From Enterobacter asburiae (GTDB lineage: Bacteria; Pseudomonadota; Gammaproteobacteria; Enterobacterales; Enterobacteriaceae): DNA of 64,000 bases. The stretch covers positions 4,402,001-4,466,000 of the forward strand of contig NZ_CP102247.1 of the NCBI RefSeq assembly GCF_024599655.1. Direction: 5' to 3'. A program made the translations under genes and the position numbers. Below the pieces are notes generated by a model. That model ran no database searches and was not told where the DNA came from. It saw nothing but the letters and a program-made list of their open reading frames with translations. Each line of letters opens with the position of its first letter. Within the stretch, counting starts at the first letter, position 1. Of the stretch, positions 34,122 through 43,768 are shown piece after piece.

Positions 34122-34853
34122 CTACCCGCGCTGGCGCACCGCTTCAAACAGGCAGATGCCCGTCGCAACGGAAACGTTCAGGGACGACACGCTGCCTGCC
34201 ATCGGGATGCTGATCAGCTCGTCGCAGTGCTCGCGGGTCAGACGACGCATGCCTTCGCCTTCCGCACCCATCACCAGCGCCAGACGGCCGGTCATTTTGC
34301 TCTGGTACAGAGTATGATCCGCTTCACCGGCTGTACCGACGATCCAGATGTTCTCTTCCTGCAGCAGACGCATGGTGCGCGCCAGGTTGGTCACGCGGAT
34401 CAGCGGAACGTTTTCCGCCGCGCCGCAGGCCACTTTCTTCGCCGTCGCGTTCAGCTGCGCGGAGCGATCTTTCGGCACGATCACCGCGTGCACGCCCGCC
34501 GCATCGGCGCTGCGCAGGCACGCGCCGAGGTTGTGCGGATCGGTTACGCCATCGAGGATCAGGAAGAACGGGTTATCCAGCTCGGCAATCAGATCCGGCA
34601 GATCGTTTTCCTGATACTGACGACCCGGCTTCACGCGGGCAATGATCCCCTGGTGAACCGCGCCTTCGCTTTTCTCATCCAGGAACTGGCGGTTCGCCAG
34701 CTGGATCACCACGCCCTGTGCTTCCAGCGCGTGGATCAGCGGCATCAGACGCTTATCTTCACGCCCTTTCAGAATAAACACTTCCTGAAAACGCTCCGGT
34801 GCGCGCTCGAGAAGGGCCTGCACCGCGTGGATGCCGTAAATCATTTCACTCAT
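34122..34853 (-). CDS. rlmB: 23S rRNA (guanosine-2'-O)-methyltransferase RlmB
   Basis: 243 residues, the E. coli length. SPOUT methyltransferase: N-terminal substrate-binding domain, then the knotted SAM-binding domain with LDGVTDPHNLGACLRSADAAG, LVMGAEGEGMRRLTREHCD and ISIPMAGSVSSLNVSVATGI. It methylates Gm2251 in the peptidyl-transferase loop of 23S rRNA. It follows rnr by about 66 bp, separated by a hairpin repeat, in the nsrR-rnr-rlmB unit. Confidence 0.98.
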   Translation of the reverse strand: MSEMIYGIHAVQALLERAPERFQEVFILKGREDKRLMPLIHALEAQGVVIQLANRQFLDEKSEGAVHQGIIARVKPGRQYQENDLPDLIAELDNPFFLILDGVTDPHNLGACLRSADAAGVHAVIVPKDRSAQLNATAKKVACGAAENVPLIRVTNLARTMRLLQEENIWIVGTAGEADHTLYQSKMTGRLALVMGAEGEGMRRLTREHCDELISIPMAGSVSSLNVSVATGICLFEAVRQRG

Positions 34854-34877
34854 TGATGGTTCTCGTAATAAGTATTT

Positions 34878-34917
34878 CCCCTCCCCCCGTTGGGGAGAGG
34901 GTCAGGGTGAGGGGAGA
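34878..34917. repeat. CCTCTCCCC-type hairpin repeat between rnr and rlmB
   Basis: CCCCTCCCCCCGTTGGGGAG with the tail AGGGTCAGGGTGAGGGGAG; the arms CTCCCC/GGGGAG pair. A longer form of the element seen at 13914, 15671 and 57925; here it lies inside a transcription unit. Confidence 0.7.
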
Positions 34918-34919
34918 AT

Positions 34920-37364
34920 TTACTCCGCCTGCTTTTTCTTGGCCGCGCGTTTCGCTTTGGTGGCGGCAGCTATTTTCTGCGTTTTCGCGGACGGTTTTTT
35001 CGCTGAACGGGCTTCTTTCTTCGCCGCCTTCGGCTTCTGTTTCTTCTCGCCGCGGAAGGCGCTGTCCGGCTCGAAGTTTACCTTCTTGCCCGCCTGACGA
35101 CGTTTACCGCCGCCCGGTTTACCGTTACCGGTTTTTTTCGCCCTTTCACGCTCGGTTTTGCCGACGTTACGCGGCGCGCGCTCGCTGGAGATCAGGCTGA
35201 AGTCGATTTTACGGTCGTCCATATTCACAGCTTCGACCTTCACTTCGACACGGTCGCCCAGACGATAGGTCTGGCCGCCAGATTCGCCAATCAGCCGCTG
35301 ACCGACCTGGTCAAAGCGATAGTAGTCGTTATCCAGGCTGGAGACGTGCACCAGACCGTCGATGAACAGCTCGTCCAGACGAACGAAGAAACCAAAGCCG
35401 GTCACGCTGGCAATCACGCCTTTAAAGACGTTACCCACCTGATCGAGCATAAAGTCACACTTCAGCCAGTCCGCCACGTCGCGGGTTGCCTCATCGGCAC
35501 GACGTTCGGCCATGGAGCAGTGCTGACCCAGCTGCAGCATCTCTTCCATCGAATAGTGGTAGCCACCGGTTTCGGTGGTGTTCCCTTTATGGCCCTGCTC
35601 CTGCGCCAGCAGATACTTGATCGCACGGTGCAGAGAGAGGTCAGGATAACGACGGATCGGCGAGGTAAAGTGGGCGTAAGACTGCAGCGCCAGGCCGAAG
35701 TGTCCCCGGTTTTCCGGATCGTAAATCGCCTGCTTCATAGAGCGCAGCAGCATCGTCTGCAGCATTTCTGCGTCAGGACGGTCGCCAATGGACTCCAGCA
35801 GCTCGGCATAATCGCGCGGCTCTGGCTTGTTACCGCCAGGCAGCTCCAGACCCAGTTCAGCCAGCACGGAGCGGAACGCGGTGATGGCTTCCGTCGACGG
35901 TTTATCGTGAATACGGAACAGCGCAGGCTCTTTGGCTTTCTCGACGAATCGTGCCGCCGAGATGTTCGCCAGAATCATACACTCTTCAATCAGCTTGTGC
36001 GCGTCGTTACGCTGGGTCTGCTCGATACGCTCAATGCGGCGTTCTGCGTTGAAAATGAATTTCGCTTCTTCACTCTCAAACGAGATCCCGCCGCGCTCTT
36101 CGCGCGCCTGATCCAGCGTTTTGTAGAGGTTATGCAGCTCTTCGATGTGTTTGACCAGCGGCGCGTACTGTTCGCGCAGATCCTGGTCGCCCTGCAGCAT
36201 ATGCCAGACCTTGGTATAGGTCAGACGCGCGTGCGAGCTCATCACCGCTTCGTAGAACTTGTAGCCGGTTAAGCGCCCTTTGGTGGAGATAGTCATCTCG
36301 CAAACCATACAGAGGCGGTCAACCTGCGGGTTCAGGGAGCACAGGCCGTTAGACAGCACTTCCGGCAGCATCGGCACGACCTGCGACGGGAAGTAGACCG
36401 AGGTTCCGCGGCTGCGCGCTTCGTTATCCAGCGGGGTGTGCGGACGAACATAGTAGCTTACGTCTGCAATAGCGACCCACAGGCGCCAGCCGCCACCGCG
36501 TTTTTTCTCACAGTAGACGGCGTCATCGAAGTCGCGGGCATCTTCACCGTCGATAGTGACCAGCGGCAGGGAGCGCAGATCCACGCGGCCCACTTTGGAC
36601 TCTTCCGGCACTTCTTCGCGCAGGCTTTCGATCTGATCTTCAACCGCTTTCGGCCAGACGTAGGGGATCTCATGGGTGCGCAGCGCCATATCAACGGCCA
36701 TGGTAGTGCCCATGTTGTCGCCAAGCACTTCGACGATTTTACCTACCGCTTTGGTGCGACGGGTTGGGCGCTGGGTGAGTTCCACCACCACCACAAAGCC
36801 CATGCGGGCGCCCATCACCTCTTCAGGTGGGATGAGGATGTCGAAGCTCAGACGGCTGTCGTCCGGCACCACGAAGCCCACGCCCGCGTCGGTAAAGTAG
36901 CGGCCGACGATCTGGCTGGTTTTTGGCACCAGAACGCGTACCACGCGCGCTTCGCGGCGACCTTTACGGTCAGCGCCCAGCGGCTGCGCCAGGATCTGGT
37001 CGCCGTGGATGCACATTTTCATCTGTTCAGATGAGAGGTACAGATCGTCTTTACGGCCTTCCACGCGCAGGAAGCCGAAGCCATCGCGGTGACCAATAAC
37101 GGTCCCTTTCAGCAGATCGAGGCGTTCTGGCAGCGCGTAGCACTGGCGGCGGGTAAAGACCAACTGCCCGTCACGCTCCATTGCGCGCAGGCGGCGGCGA
37201 AGGGCTTCAATTTGCTCTTCACCTTCAATGTTTAATTCAACGGCAAGTTCTTCACGATTGGCGGGTTTTTCGCGTTTTGTTAAGTGTTCAATGATGAACT
37301 CGCGGCTGGGAATAGGATTCGCGTATTTTTCGGCTTCGCGTTCCTGGAAAGGATCATGTGACAT
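34920..37364 (-). CDS. rnr: Ribonuclease R
   Basis: 814 residues from ATG at 37364 (CGGAGGAACC upstream), close to the 813 of E. coli. N-terminal helix-turn-helix, two cold-shock domains (GTVIGHRDGFGFLRVEGR), the RNB catalytic domain with the metal-binding aspartates in TIDGEDARDFDDAV, an S1 domain (VGNVFKGVIASVTGFGFFV), and a Lys-rich tail (AKKEARSAKKPSAKTQKIAAATKAKRAAKKK). It degrades structured RNA 3'-5' and acts in trans-translation and the cold response. An in-frame upstream start at 37406 would overlap nsrR and lacks the RBS. Confidence 0.98.
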   Translation of the reverse strand: MSHDPFQEREAEKYANPIPSREFIIEHLTKREKPANREELAVELNIEGEEQIEALRRRLRAMERDGQLVFTRRQCYALPERLDLLKGTVIGHRDGFGFLRVEGRKDDLYLSSEQMKMCIHGDQILAQPLGADRKGRREARVVRVLVPKTSQIVGRYFTDAGVGFVVPDDSRLSFDILIPPEEVMGARMGFVVVVELTQRPTRRTKAVGKIVEVLGDNMGTTMAVDMALRTHEIPYVWPKAVEDQIESLREEVPEESKVGRVDLRSLPLVTIDGEDARDFDDAVYCEKKRGGGWRLWVAIADVSYYVRPHTPLDNEARSRGTSVYFPSQVVPMLPEVLSNGLCSLNPQVDRLCMVCEMTISTKGRLTGYKFYEAVMSSHARLTYTKVWHMLQGDQDLREQYAPLVKHIEELHNLYKTLDQAREERGGISFESEEAKFIFNAERRIERIEQTQRNDAHKLIEECMILANISAARFVEKAKEPALFRIHDKPSTEAITAFRSVLAELGLELPGGNKPEPRDYAELLESIGDRPDAEMLQTMLLRSMKQAIYDPENRGHFGLALQSYAHFTSPIRRYPDLSLHRAIKYLLAQEQGHKGNTTETGGYHYSMEEMLQLGQHCSMAERRADEATRDVADWLKCDFMLDQVGNVFKGVIASVTGFGFFVRLDELFIDGLVHVSSLDNDYYRFDQVGQRLIGESGGQTYRLGDRVEVKVEAVNMDDRKIDFSLISSERAPRNVGKTERERAKKTGNGKPGGGKRRQAGKKVNFEPDSAFRGEKKQKPKAAKKEARSAKKPSAKTQKIAAATKAKRAAKKKQAE

Positions 37365-37402
37365 GTCGGTTCCTCCGTTGTCAGCTCCGGTGGAAATTTT
37401 CT

Positions 37403-37828
37403 TCATTCCACCAGCAATAATTTATAAAGCGGTTGATTCTCTTCAACCAAATCGGCCAGCGTGTAGTGATCCAGTTCCATGAGAAAACTTTGCACGGCCT
37501 TTGAAAGCGCCTTTTTCAGGCGGCAAGCGGGCGTGATGTGGCAGAACTCGCTGCTGCAGTTCACCAGAGACAGCGGCTCCAGTTCACGTACCACATCGCC
37601 CACACGAATACTCTGTGCCGGTTTACCGAGACGGATCCCACCATTCTTCCCGCGGACGGCAGCAACGTATCCGGCACGACTAAGTTGATTGATTATTTTG
37701 ACCATATGATTACGGGATACGCCGTAGACCTCTGTGACTTCAGAGATACTGGTCATCTTCCCCTCGGGTAACGACGCCATGTAAATCAGCGCACGTAAGC
37801 CGTAATCGGTGAAACTTGTTAACTGCAC
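37403..37828 (-). CDS. nsrR: Nitric-oxide-sensing repressor NsrR (Rrf2 family)
   Basis: 141 residues. Winged helix-turn-helix (MTSISEVTEVYGVSRNHMVKIINQL) followed by the cluster-binding cysteines Cys91, Cys96 and Cys102 (NCSSEFCHITPAC), all at the E. coli positions. The [Fe-S] form represses; NO destroys the cluster and frees target genes. In this window ytfE carries a clear NsrR operator. It is 38 bp before rnr and probably co-transcribed with it. Confidence 0.98.
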   Translation of the reverse strand: MQLTSFTDYGLRALIYMASLPEGKMTSISEVTEVYGVSRNHMVKIINQLSRAGYVAAVRGKNGGIRLGKPAQSIRVGDVVRELEPLSLVNCSSEFCHITPACRLKKALSKAVQSFLMELDHYTLADLVEENQPLYKLLLVE

Positions 37829-37960
37829 ATCAACCTCAGGAAAAAAGGGAAAACGCGGTCAAACCGCAGAGATATTCATTAATGATGATAAACCAGCCAG
37901 ATAGTTAGCGGCTAATTTATTTGACAGACGGGGCGAAAAAGCGGAGATCCAGGAGCGTTC

Positions 37961-37990
37961 GCCGGATGGCGCTACGCTTATCCGGCCTAC
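37961..37990. repeat. REP element between nsrR and purA
   Basis: GCCGGATGGCGCTACGCTTATCCGGCCTAC, a single Y-type REP unit about 30 bp after the purA stop codon. Confidence 0.85.
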
Positions 37991-38021
37991 GGGTCACCCC
38001 GCAGGCCAGCATTCACGAAGA

Positions 38022-39320
38022 TTATGCGTCGAACGGGTCGCGCAGGATCATCGTTTCAGTACGATCCGGGCCGGTAGAAATAATATCGATCGGCACTTCG
38101 GTCAGTTCTTCAATACGCTTGATGTAATCCAGCGCCGCCTGCGGCAGGCCGCTACGCTCTTTCACACCGAAAGTGGTCTCAGACCAGCCCGGCATGGTTT
38201 CGTAGATTGGCTCAATGCCTTCCCAGTCGTCAGCAGCCAGCGGAGTGGTGGTCACTTCGCGGCCATCTGGCATACGGTAGCCTACGCAGATTTTCACTTC
38301 TTTCAGGCCGTCCAGTACGTCCAGCTTGGTCAGGCAGAAGCCAGACAGGGAGTTGATCTGCACTGCACGACGCACTGCAACCGCATCCAGCCAGCCGGTA
38401 CGACGACGACGACCGGTGGTCGCACCAAACTCGTTACCCTGCTTGCACAGGAACTCGCCGGTTTCATCAAACAGCTCGGTCGGGAATGGACCTGCACCCA
38501 CGCGAGTGGAGTATGCTTTGATGATGCCCAGAACGTAATCCACATAACGTGGACCCAGGCCAGAGCCGGTCGCCACGCCACCTGCAGTGGTGTTAGAGGA
38601 GGTCACGTACGGATAGGTACCGTGGTCGATGTCCAGCAGCGTACCCTGCGCACCTTCGAACATGACGAAATCGCCACGCTTGCGCGCCTGGTCCAGCAGA
38701 TCGGACACATCAACAACCATACCGGTCAGAATGTCAGCGATCGCCATGACGTCATCCAGCACTTTCTGGTAGTCAACAGCGTCAGCTTTGTAGAAGTTCA
38801 CCAGCTGGAAGTTGTGATATTCCATCACTTCTTTCAGTTTTTCAGCGAAGGTGGCTTTGTCGAAGAGGTCGCCCACGCGCAGACCGCGACGCGCAACTTT
38901 ATCTTCGTAAGCCGGGCCGATACCACGACCGGTGGTACCGATCGCTTTCGCACCGCGCGCTTTCTCACGCGCTACGTCCAGCGCCACGTGATAATCCAGA
39001 ATCAGCGGGCAGGCCTCGGAGAGCAGCAGACGCTCACGAACAGGGATACCACGGTCTTCCAGACCTTTCATCTCTTTCATCAGCGCAGCAGGAGACAGCA
39101 CAACGCCGTTACCGATGATGCTGGTGACGTTATCACGAAGAATGCCTGATGGAATAAGATGGAGGACGGTTTTTTCACCGTTGATTACGAGAGTATGGCC
39201 TGCGTTGTGACCGCCCTGGTAGCGTACAACATATTTAGCCCGTTCAGTCAGAAGATCAACAATCTTCCCTTTACCTTCGTCACCCCATTGGGTGCCCAGT
39301 ACGACGACGTTGTTACCCAT
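38022..39320 (-). CDS. purA: Adenylosuccinate synthetase
   Basis: 432 residues from ATG at 39320, the E. coli length. GTP-binding P-loop-like GTQWGDEGKGKIVDLL, IMP site segments NAGHTLVINGEK and TTGRGIGPAYEDK, and C-terminal GTPase-type TKLDVLDG. It joins aspartate to IMP, the first committed step to AMP. Single gene after the hfl cluster; a PurR-box-like sequence lies just before the start (39329-39344). Confidence 0.99.
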   Translation of the reverse strand: MGNNVVVLGTQWGDEGKGKIVDLLTERAKYVVRYQGGHNAGHTLVINGEKTVLHLIPSGILRDNVTSIIGNGVVLSPAALMKEMKGLEDRGIPVRERLLLSEACPLILDYHVALDVAREKARGAKAIGTTGRGIGPAYEDKVARRGLRVGDLFDKATFAEKLKEVMEYHNFQLVNFYKADAVDYQKVLDDVMAIADILTGMVVDVSDLLDQARKRGDFVMFEGAQGTLLDIDHGTYPYVTSSNTTAGGVATGSGLGPRYVDYVLGIIKAYSTRVGAGPFPTELFDETGEFLCKQGNEFGATTGRRRRTGWLDAVAVRRAVQINSLSGFCLTKLDVLDGLKEVKICVGYRMPDGREVTTTPLAADDWEGIEPIYETMPGWSETTFGVKERSGLPQAALDYIKRIEELTEVPIDIISTGPDRTETMILRDPFDA

Positions 39321-39328
39321 TTTTTTCA

Positions 39329-39344
39329 AAATCACCGTTTGCTT
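39329..39344 (-). promoter_or_regulatory. Candidate PurR box before purA
   Basis: AAGCAAACGGTGATTT on the minus strand keeps the GCAAACG half of the PurR consensus ACGCAAACGTTTGCGT; the second half is weak. purA is a PurR target in E. coli. Confidence 0.35.
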
Positions 39345-39424
39345 AAAAATGGATTCTACCATCGCTTTTTCAGATATACAGCACTTTTTGACCTCAAAAT
39401 ACGCCGATTGCGCCTACTTTTTGA

Positions 39425-39622
39425 TCAGCCAATCGTTTTCCTCAACATGTAGTAGATCACGATGCCCGCAACCACAAGACCTCCGCCGAAACGACGCAAA
39501 ATATTATCCGGCAGTTGGCTCATCGTGGCGATCATTCGACGCCAGGCGCGCGGATAAAGCATCGGTCCAAGACCTTCCAGCACCAGGACCAAAGCCAGTG
39601 CGAGCCAGATCGTTGAATTCAT
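39425..39622 (-). CDS. yjeT: DUF2065 inner-membrane protein YjeT
   Basis: 65 residues with two hydrophobic segments: about 4-22 (IWLALALVLVLEGLGPML) and 44-60 (RFGGGLVVAGIVIYYML). It matches E. coli YjeT, a small DUF2065 protein of unknown function always found between hflC and purA. It follows the hflC terminator by about 20 bp. Confidence 0.92.
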   Translation of the reverse strand: MNSTIWLALALVLVLEGLGPMLYPRAWRRMIATMSQLPDNILRRFGGGLVVAGIVIYYMLRKTIG

Positions 39623-39635
39623 TTTTATTCCTTAT

Positions 39636-39672
39636 AAAAGAAAACCACCGCTCCGTTGAGAGCGGTGGTTTG
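39636..39672 (-). terminator. Rho-independent terminator after hflC
   Basis: AAACCACCGCTC-TCAACG-GAGCGGTGGTTTT followed by CTTTTAT on the minus strand, 22 bp after hflC. It closes the miaA-hfq-hflXKC unit. Confidence 0.9.
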
Positions 39673-39693
39673 AATACTCAAACGTGCCTGAGT

Positions 39694-40698
39694 TTATCGC
39701 GTTGCGTTAGTCGGCGTCTTCATATAACGGAAGAAATCGCTGTCCGGGCTGAGCACCATCACATCCTGGTTGCTCTGGAAGCTATTCTCGTAAGCACGCA
39801 GGCTACGGATAAAGGCGTAGAAGTCAGGATCCTGGCTGAAGGCATCTGCGAACAGCTTCGCCGCTTCGGCATCGCCTTCACCGCGCAGGATACGGCCCTG
39901 GCGCTCAGATTCCGCCAGCGTCTTGGTGACTTCATAGTCCGCTGCTGCACGCAGCTTCTCAGCCTCTTCCTGGCCCTGTGAACGGTGACGACGGGCTACC
40001 GCTTCACGCTCGGCGCGCATACGGTTGTAAATCGCCTCGGACACTTCTACTGGCAGGTTGATCTGCTTGATACGCACGTCAACCACTTCGATACCCAGCG
40101 CAGCCATACTGTTCGGGTTGATCACCGGCACTTTGCCGTTGGTCTCCGCCTGAACGCGTTCCGCCGCTTTGGCAATCGCATCATCTGCTGCCGGCGTTGA
40201 AACTTCATCTTCCGTGCCCGCGGTACCGGAGTTCAGCGCATCGCGAACTTCCAGGGTCAGACGACCGCGGGAGTCGGTCACGATGTCTTTCACATCCAGA
40301 CGACCAATCTCGGAACGCAGACGGTCAGAGAACTTACGTTTCAGCAGCACTTCTGCCTGAGAAACGTCACCGCCGCCCGTTGCCAGGAAGTAACGGCTGA
40401 AATCGCTGATGCGCCATTTGATATAGGAATCAACGATCAGGTCTTTCTTCTCTTTGGTCACGAAACGGTCGGCCTGGTTATCCATGGTCTGGATACGCGC
40501 ATCAAGCGTTTTCACTGACTGAATGAACGGCACCTTGAAGTGCAGGCCCGGCTCATAAATCACCGGACGTTTGTCGCCATCACGCACGACGCTGCTGAAC
40601 TGGAACTTAATCCCACGCTCGCCTTCTTTCACCACAAAGATCGAGGTATAAAGCGCGACCAGTACGATGACGATGATCGCAATAACTGACTTACGCAT
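39694..40698 (-). CDS. hflC: FtsH modulator subunit HflC
   Basis: 334 residues. One N-terminal membrane anchor (VIAIIVIVLVALYTSIFVV) and a periplasmic SPFH/prohibitin domain (KEGERGIKFQFSSVVRDGDKRPVIYEPGLHFKVP). HflC forms large cages with HflK around the FtsH protease and restrains it. It starts 2 bp after the hflK stop. Confidence 0.98.
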   Translation of the reverse strand: MRKSVIAIIVIVLVALYTSIFVVKEGERGIKFQFSSVVRDGDKRPVIYEPGLHFKVPFIQSVKTLDARIQTMDNQADRFVTKEKKDLIVDSYIKWRISDFSRYFLATGGGDVSQAEVLLKRKFSDRLRSEIGRLDVKDIVTDSRGRLTLEVRDALNSGTAGTEDEVSTPAADDAIAKAAERVQAETNGKVPVINPNSMAALGIEVVDVRIKQINLPVEVSEAIYNRMRAEREAVARRHRSQGQEEAEKLRAAADYEVTKTLAESERQGRILRGEGDAEAAKLFADAFSQDPDFYAFIRSLRAYENSFQSNQDVMVLSPDSDFFRYMKTPTNATR

Positions 40699-40700
40699 CC

Positions 40701-41960
40701 TTATTCCCCCTGACGCTGGTAGTCGTTACGCTGCGCGTTAGCACGGCGTTGGTCCATAATGTCACCATCGTTCGAAGAAGGCGTTGTGTTCGTGCTGGCG
40801 CTGCCTGATGAGGCTGGCGGCAGACGCAGCAGGTTGTTCGCGCCGCTGGTGTCGCCTTTCGCTGCTGGCGCAGAACTGCCTTTCAGCATCTGATCCAGCG
40901 GCAGAACCATCAGGTTTCCGCCTTTACTGTCGTTAACCAACACTTTACGGGTGTGGCTCAGCACTTTTTCCATGGTCTCGATATAGAGACGCTCACGGGT
41001 AATTTCAGGTGCCGCTTTGTATTCCGGCAGGATCTTCGCAAAGCGAGCCACTTCACCCTGAGCTTCCAGGATGGTCTGCGTCTTATACGCGCGCGCTTCT
41101 TCCAGAATACGCTGCGCCTGACCGTTAGCGCGTGGCTGAACTTCGTTGGTGTACGCTTCTGCTTCACGGATGTACTGCTGTTCGTTTTCACGGGCAGCAA
41201 TCGCATCGTCAAATGCGGCTTTCACCTCTTCCGGCGGACGCGCAGCCTGGAAGTTGACGTCCAGCAGGGTGATACCCATGTTGTACGGACGAATGGTCTC
41301 CTCCAGCTCGCGCTGGGTATCGCTACGAATAACGGTACGACCTTCGGTCAGGATACGGTCCATGGTGTATTTACCGATCACACCGCGCAGGGCGCTGTCG
41401 GTCGCCTGACGCAGGCTGTCATCGGCGCTGGTCACGCTAAACAGATAACGCTCAGGATCGGTCACGCGGTACTGCACGTTCATCTCAACGCGCACCACGT
41501 TTTCGTCAGAGGTCAGCATCACGCCAGAGGCGGCCAGTTCACGGACGGATTCCACGTTTACCGCGGTCACGTCGTCAATGAAGGTCGGCTTCCAGTTCAG
41601 ACCCGGCTCAACCAGATGGCTGAACTTACCGAAACGGGTGACCACGCCGCGTTCTGCTTCTTTAATGGTGTAGAACCCGCTGGCTGCCCAGATGATGACT
41701 ACCGCAGCGGCCACGATGCCCACTACGCGGCCCCCCATTGGCGGGCGCGAACTCTGAGTGGAATTGCCACCCGAGCCAGAACCTTTTCCTCCGCCAAGGC
41801 CACCAAGCTTCTTGCTCAGTTTGCGGAAGATATCATCCAGATCCGGCGGCCCCTGCTCGCGACCACCTTTGTTGCCATTTCCCTCAGAGTTGCCGCCAGG
41901 TTTGCTGCTTCCCCACGGGTCGCGGTCTTGTCCGTTATTACCGGGCTGATTCCACGCCAT
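40701..41960 (-). CDS. hflK: FtsH modulator subunit HflK
   Basis: 419 residues. A Gly/Pro/Asn-rich cytoplasmic N-terminus (residues 1-75), one membrane helix at about 78-97 (VVGIVAAAVVIIWAASGFY), and a periplasmic SPFH domain (YTIKEAERGVVTRFGKFSHLVEPGLNWKP). It partners HflC. The C-terminal Ser/Thr/Pro-rich tail is normal. It lies 56 bp after hflX. Confidence 0.98.
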   Translation of the reverse strand: MAWNQPGNNGQDRDPWGSSKPGGNSEGNGNKGGREQGPPDLDDIFRKLSKKLGGLGGGKGSGSGGNSTQSSRPPMGGRVVGIVAAAVVIIWAASGFYTIKEAERGVVTRFGKFSHLVEPGLNWKPTFIDDVTAVNVESVRELAASGVMLTSDENVVRVEMNVQYRVTDPERYLFSVTSADDSLRQATDSALRGVIGKYTMDRILTEGRTVIRSDTQRELEETIRPYNMGITLLDVNFQAARPPEEVKAAFDDAIAARENEQQYIREAEAYTNEVQPRANGQAQRILEEARAYKTQTILEAQGEVARFAKILPEYKAAPEITRERLYIETMEKVLSHTRKVLVNDSKGGNLMVLPLDQMLKGSSAPAAKGDTSGANNLLRLPPASSGSASTNTTPSSNDGDIMDQRRANAQRNDYQRQGE

Positions 41961-42016
41961 GTATATGCTCCATATTTGTTATGCAAGGGCGAATTATTCA
42001 GGCATCCCCTTTCTGA

Positions 42017-43297
42017 TCAGACGATATAGTCGACCAGCGCAGGTTCTTGTTTACAGAGGCGACGCCAGTCAACGATCGGCATACGCACCTGCATCCCCAC
42101 GCTGCCGTCATCCTCCATCCACTCTTTTTCTATCGCCTGAAGCTGATAAAACCGGCTGCGCAGCCTGCCTTCCTGTGGCGGCAGTCGCAGCGTGTGCTGA
42201 GCTACCTCACCGGAAAGACGTTCTGTCAAAGCCTGGAAAAGCAGTGGCACACCAATACCGGTCTGGGCAGAAAGCCAGACCCGAATCGGTTTGTTTTCTT
42301 CATCTCTGTCGATACGCGGTTCGAAATCGTCCAGCATATCGATCTTGTTCATGACCAACAGCGTTGGGATCTCATGGGCGTCGATCTCTTCGAGCACCAC
42401 GTTCACCGCGTCGATGTTCTCCTGCACGCGCACGTCTGCCGCATCAATCACGTGCAGCAGCAGAGTCGCCTGTCGCGTCTCCTGCAGGGTGGCTTTAAAC
42501 GCCGCCACCAGGTCATGCGGCAGGTGGCGGATAAACCCTACGGTATCCGCCAGCACCGTTTCACCGACGTCTGCAACGTCAATACGGCGCAGCGTAGGGT
42601 CCAGGGTCGCAAACAGCTGGTCTGCGGCATAAACCTGGGCCTCGGTTATCTGGTTAAACAGGGTGGATTTACCGGCGTTGGTATAGCCCACCAGCGACAC
42701 CGTCGGGATGTCGGCTTTCGTTCGCGCCCGACGTCCCTGCTCACGCTGTTTCTCTACACGTTCCAGACGTGAAAGGATCTGGGTAATTCGGCCACGCAGC
42801 AAACGACGGTCGGTTTCGAGCTGGGTTTCACCCGGGCCGCGCAAACCAATCCCGCCTTTTTGTCTTTCAAGGTGTGTCCAGCCACGCACCAGACGCGTTG
42901 CCAGATGGCGCAGCTGCGCCAGCTCAACCTGCAGTTTCCCTTCGTGGGTACGTGCACGCTGAGCAAAAATATCTAAAATCAAACCCGTGCGATCGATAAC
43001 ACGGCATTCGCAAAGGGCTTCCAGGTTGCGCTCCTGGGCTGGAGACAGCGCATGATCAAACAACACGACTGACGCGCCGGTTGCTTTTACGGCATCCGCA
43101 ATTTCGACTGCTTTACCTTCACCAACAAAATACTTTGGGTGCGGCGCTTTACGGCTACCGGTAATCACCTGCATTGCTTCGACACCGGCGGAAGAGACCA
43201 GAGATTCAAACTCCTGGAGGTCTTCCATATCTTTGTCTTGCGAAAAATAGATGTGTACCAGCACCGCCTGCTCACCGGCATCATAACGGTCAAACAA
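42017..43297 (-). CDS. hflX: Ribosome-splitting GTPase HflX
   Basis: 426 residues. N-terminal nucleotide-binding domain, a coiled arm with the conserved GPGETQLETDRR, then the G domain: VGYTNAGKSTLFNQ (G1), DTVGFIRHLP (G3), NKID (G4). HflX splits stalled 70S ribosomes under stress. It is 74 bp after hfq, with a hairpin between them. Confidence 0.98.
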   Translation of the reverse strand: MFDRYDAGEQAVLVHIYFSQDKDMEDLQEFESLVSSAGVEAMQVITGSRKAPHPKYFVGEGKAVEIADAVKATGASVVLFDHALSPAQERNLEALCECRVIDRTGLILDIFAQRARTHEGKLQVELAQLRHLATRLVRGWTHLERQKGGIGLRGPGETQLETDRRLLRGRITQILSRLERVEKQREQGRRARTKADIPTVSLVGYTNAGKSTLFNQITEAQVYAADQLFATLDPTLRRIDVADVGETVLADTVGFIRHLPHDLVAAFKATLQETRQATLLLHVIDAADVRVQENIDAVNVVLEEIDAHEIPTLLVMNKIDMLDDFEPRIDRDEENKPIRVWLSAQTGIGVPLLFQALTERLSGEVAQHTLRLPPQEGRLRSRFYQLQAIEKEWMEDDGSVGMQVRMPIVDWRRLCKQEPALVDYIV

Positions 43298-43311
43298 GCG
43301 TAAACCTCTCT

Positions 43312-43350
43312 AAAAAGATCAGCGGGGAACGCAGGATCCCTGGCTCCCCG
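43312..43350 (-). terminator. Terminator-like hairpin between hfq and hflX
   Basis: CGGGGAGCCAGGGATCCTGCG TTCCCCG folds on itself (positions 43350-43323) and is followed by CTGATCTTTTT. It probably lowers, without abolishing, read-through into hflX. Confidence 0.65.
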
Positions 43351-43371
43351 TGTGGATAACAGTGCGAAACC

Positions 43372-43683
43372 TTATTCGGTTTCGTCGCTGTCCTGCGCCG
43401 GCGTTGAAGAACCCTGCGCGCTGCTGCCATGATGGTAGTTACTACCAGTGCCGCCGCCAGCGTTATTGCTGTGATGAGATACCGGACGGGACGGAACAAC
43501 AGTAGAAATAGCGTGCTTGTAGACCATCTGACTGACCGTGTTTTTCAACAGAATCACAAACTGATCGAAAGACTCAATCTGACCTTGCAGCTTAATACCA
43601 TTCACCAAATAAATAGAAACTGGAACACGTTCCCGACGCAATGCGTTCAGGAACGGATCTTGTAAAGATTGCCCCTTAGCCAT
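43372..43683 (-). CDS. hfq: RNA chaperone Hfq
   Basis: 103 residues. Sm1 motif (VPVSIYLVNGIKLQGQIESFDQFVILLKN) and Sm2 (YKHAISTVVPSRPV), then a flexible Gly/Ser-rich acidic-tipped tail (DSDETE). The hexamer matches small RNAs to mRNAs. It is 85 bp after miaA. Confidence 0.99.
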   Translation of the reverse strand: MAKGQSLQDPFLNALRRERVPVSIYLVNGIKLQGQIESFDQFVILLKNTVSQMVYKHAISTVVPSRPVSHHSNNAGGGTGSNYHHGSSAQGSSTPAQDSDETE

Positions 43684-43768
43684 TCTATCTTTTCCTTATA
43701 TGCTTGTTTTGTACTTAGAACCTTGCGATTCTGAAAAATTGCGCACGATACGTCTCAATTGTACACAT

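Noticed and set aside
43351..43359. Perfect DnaA box between hfq and hflX
   Set aside because: A lone 9-mer of this type is expected by chance about once in 130 kb of double-stranded DNA, and no further boxes surround it.
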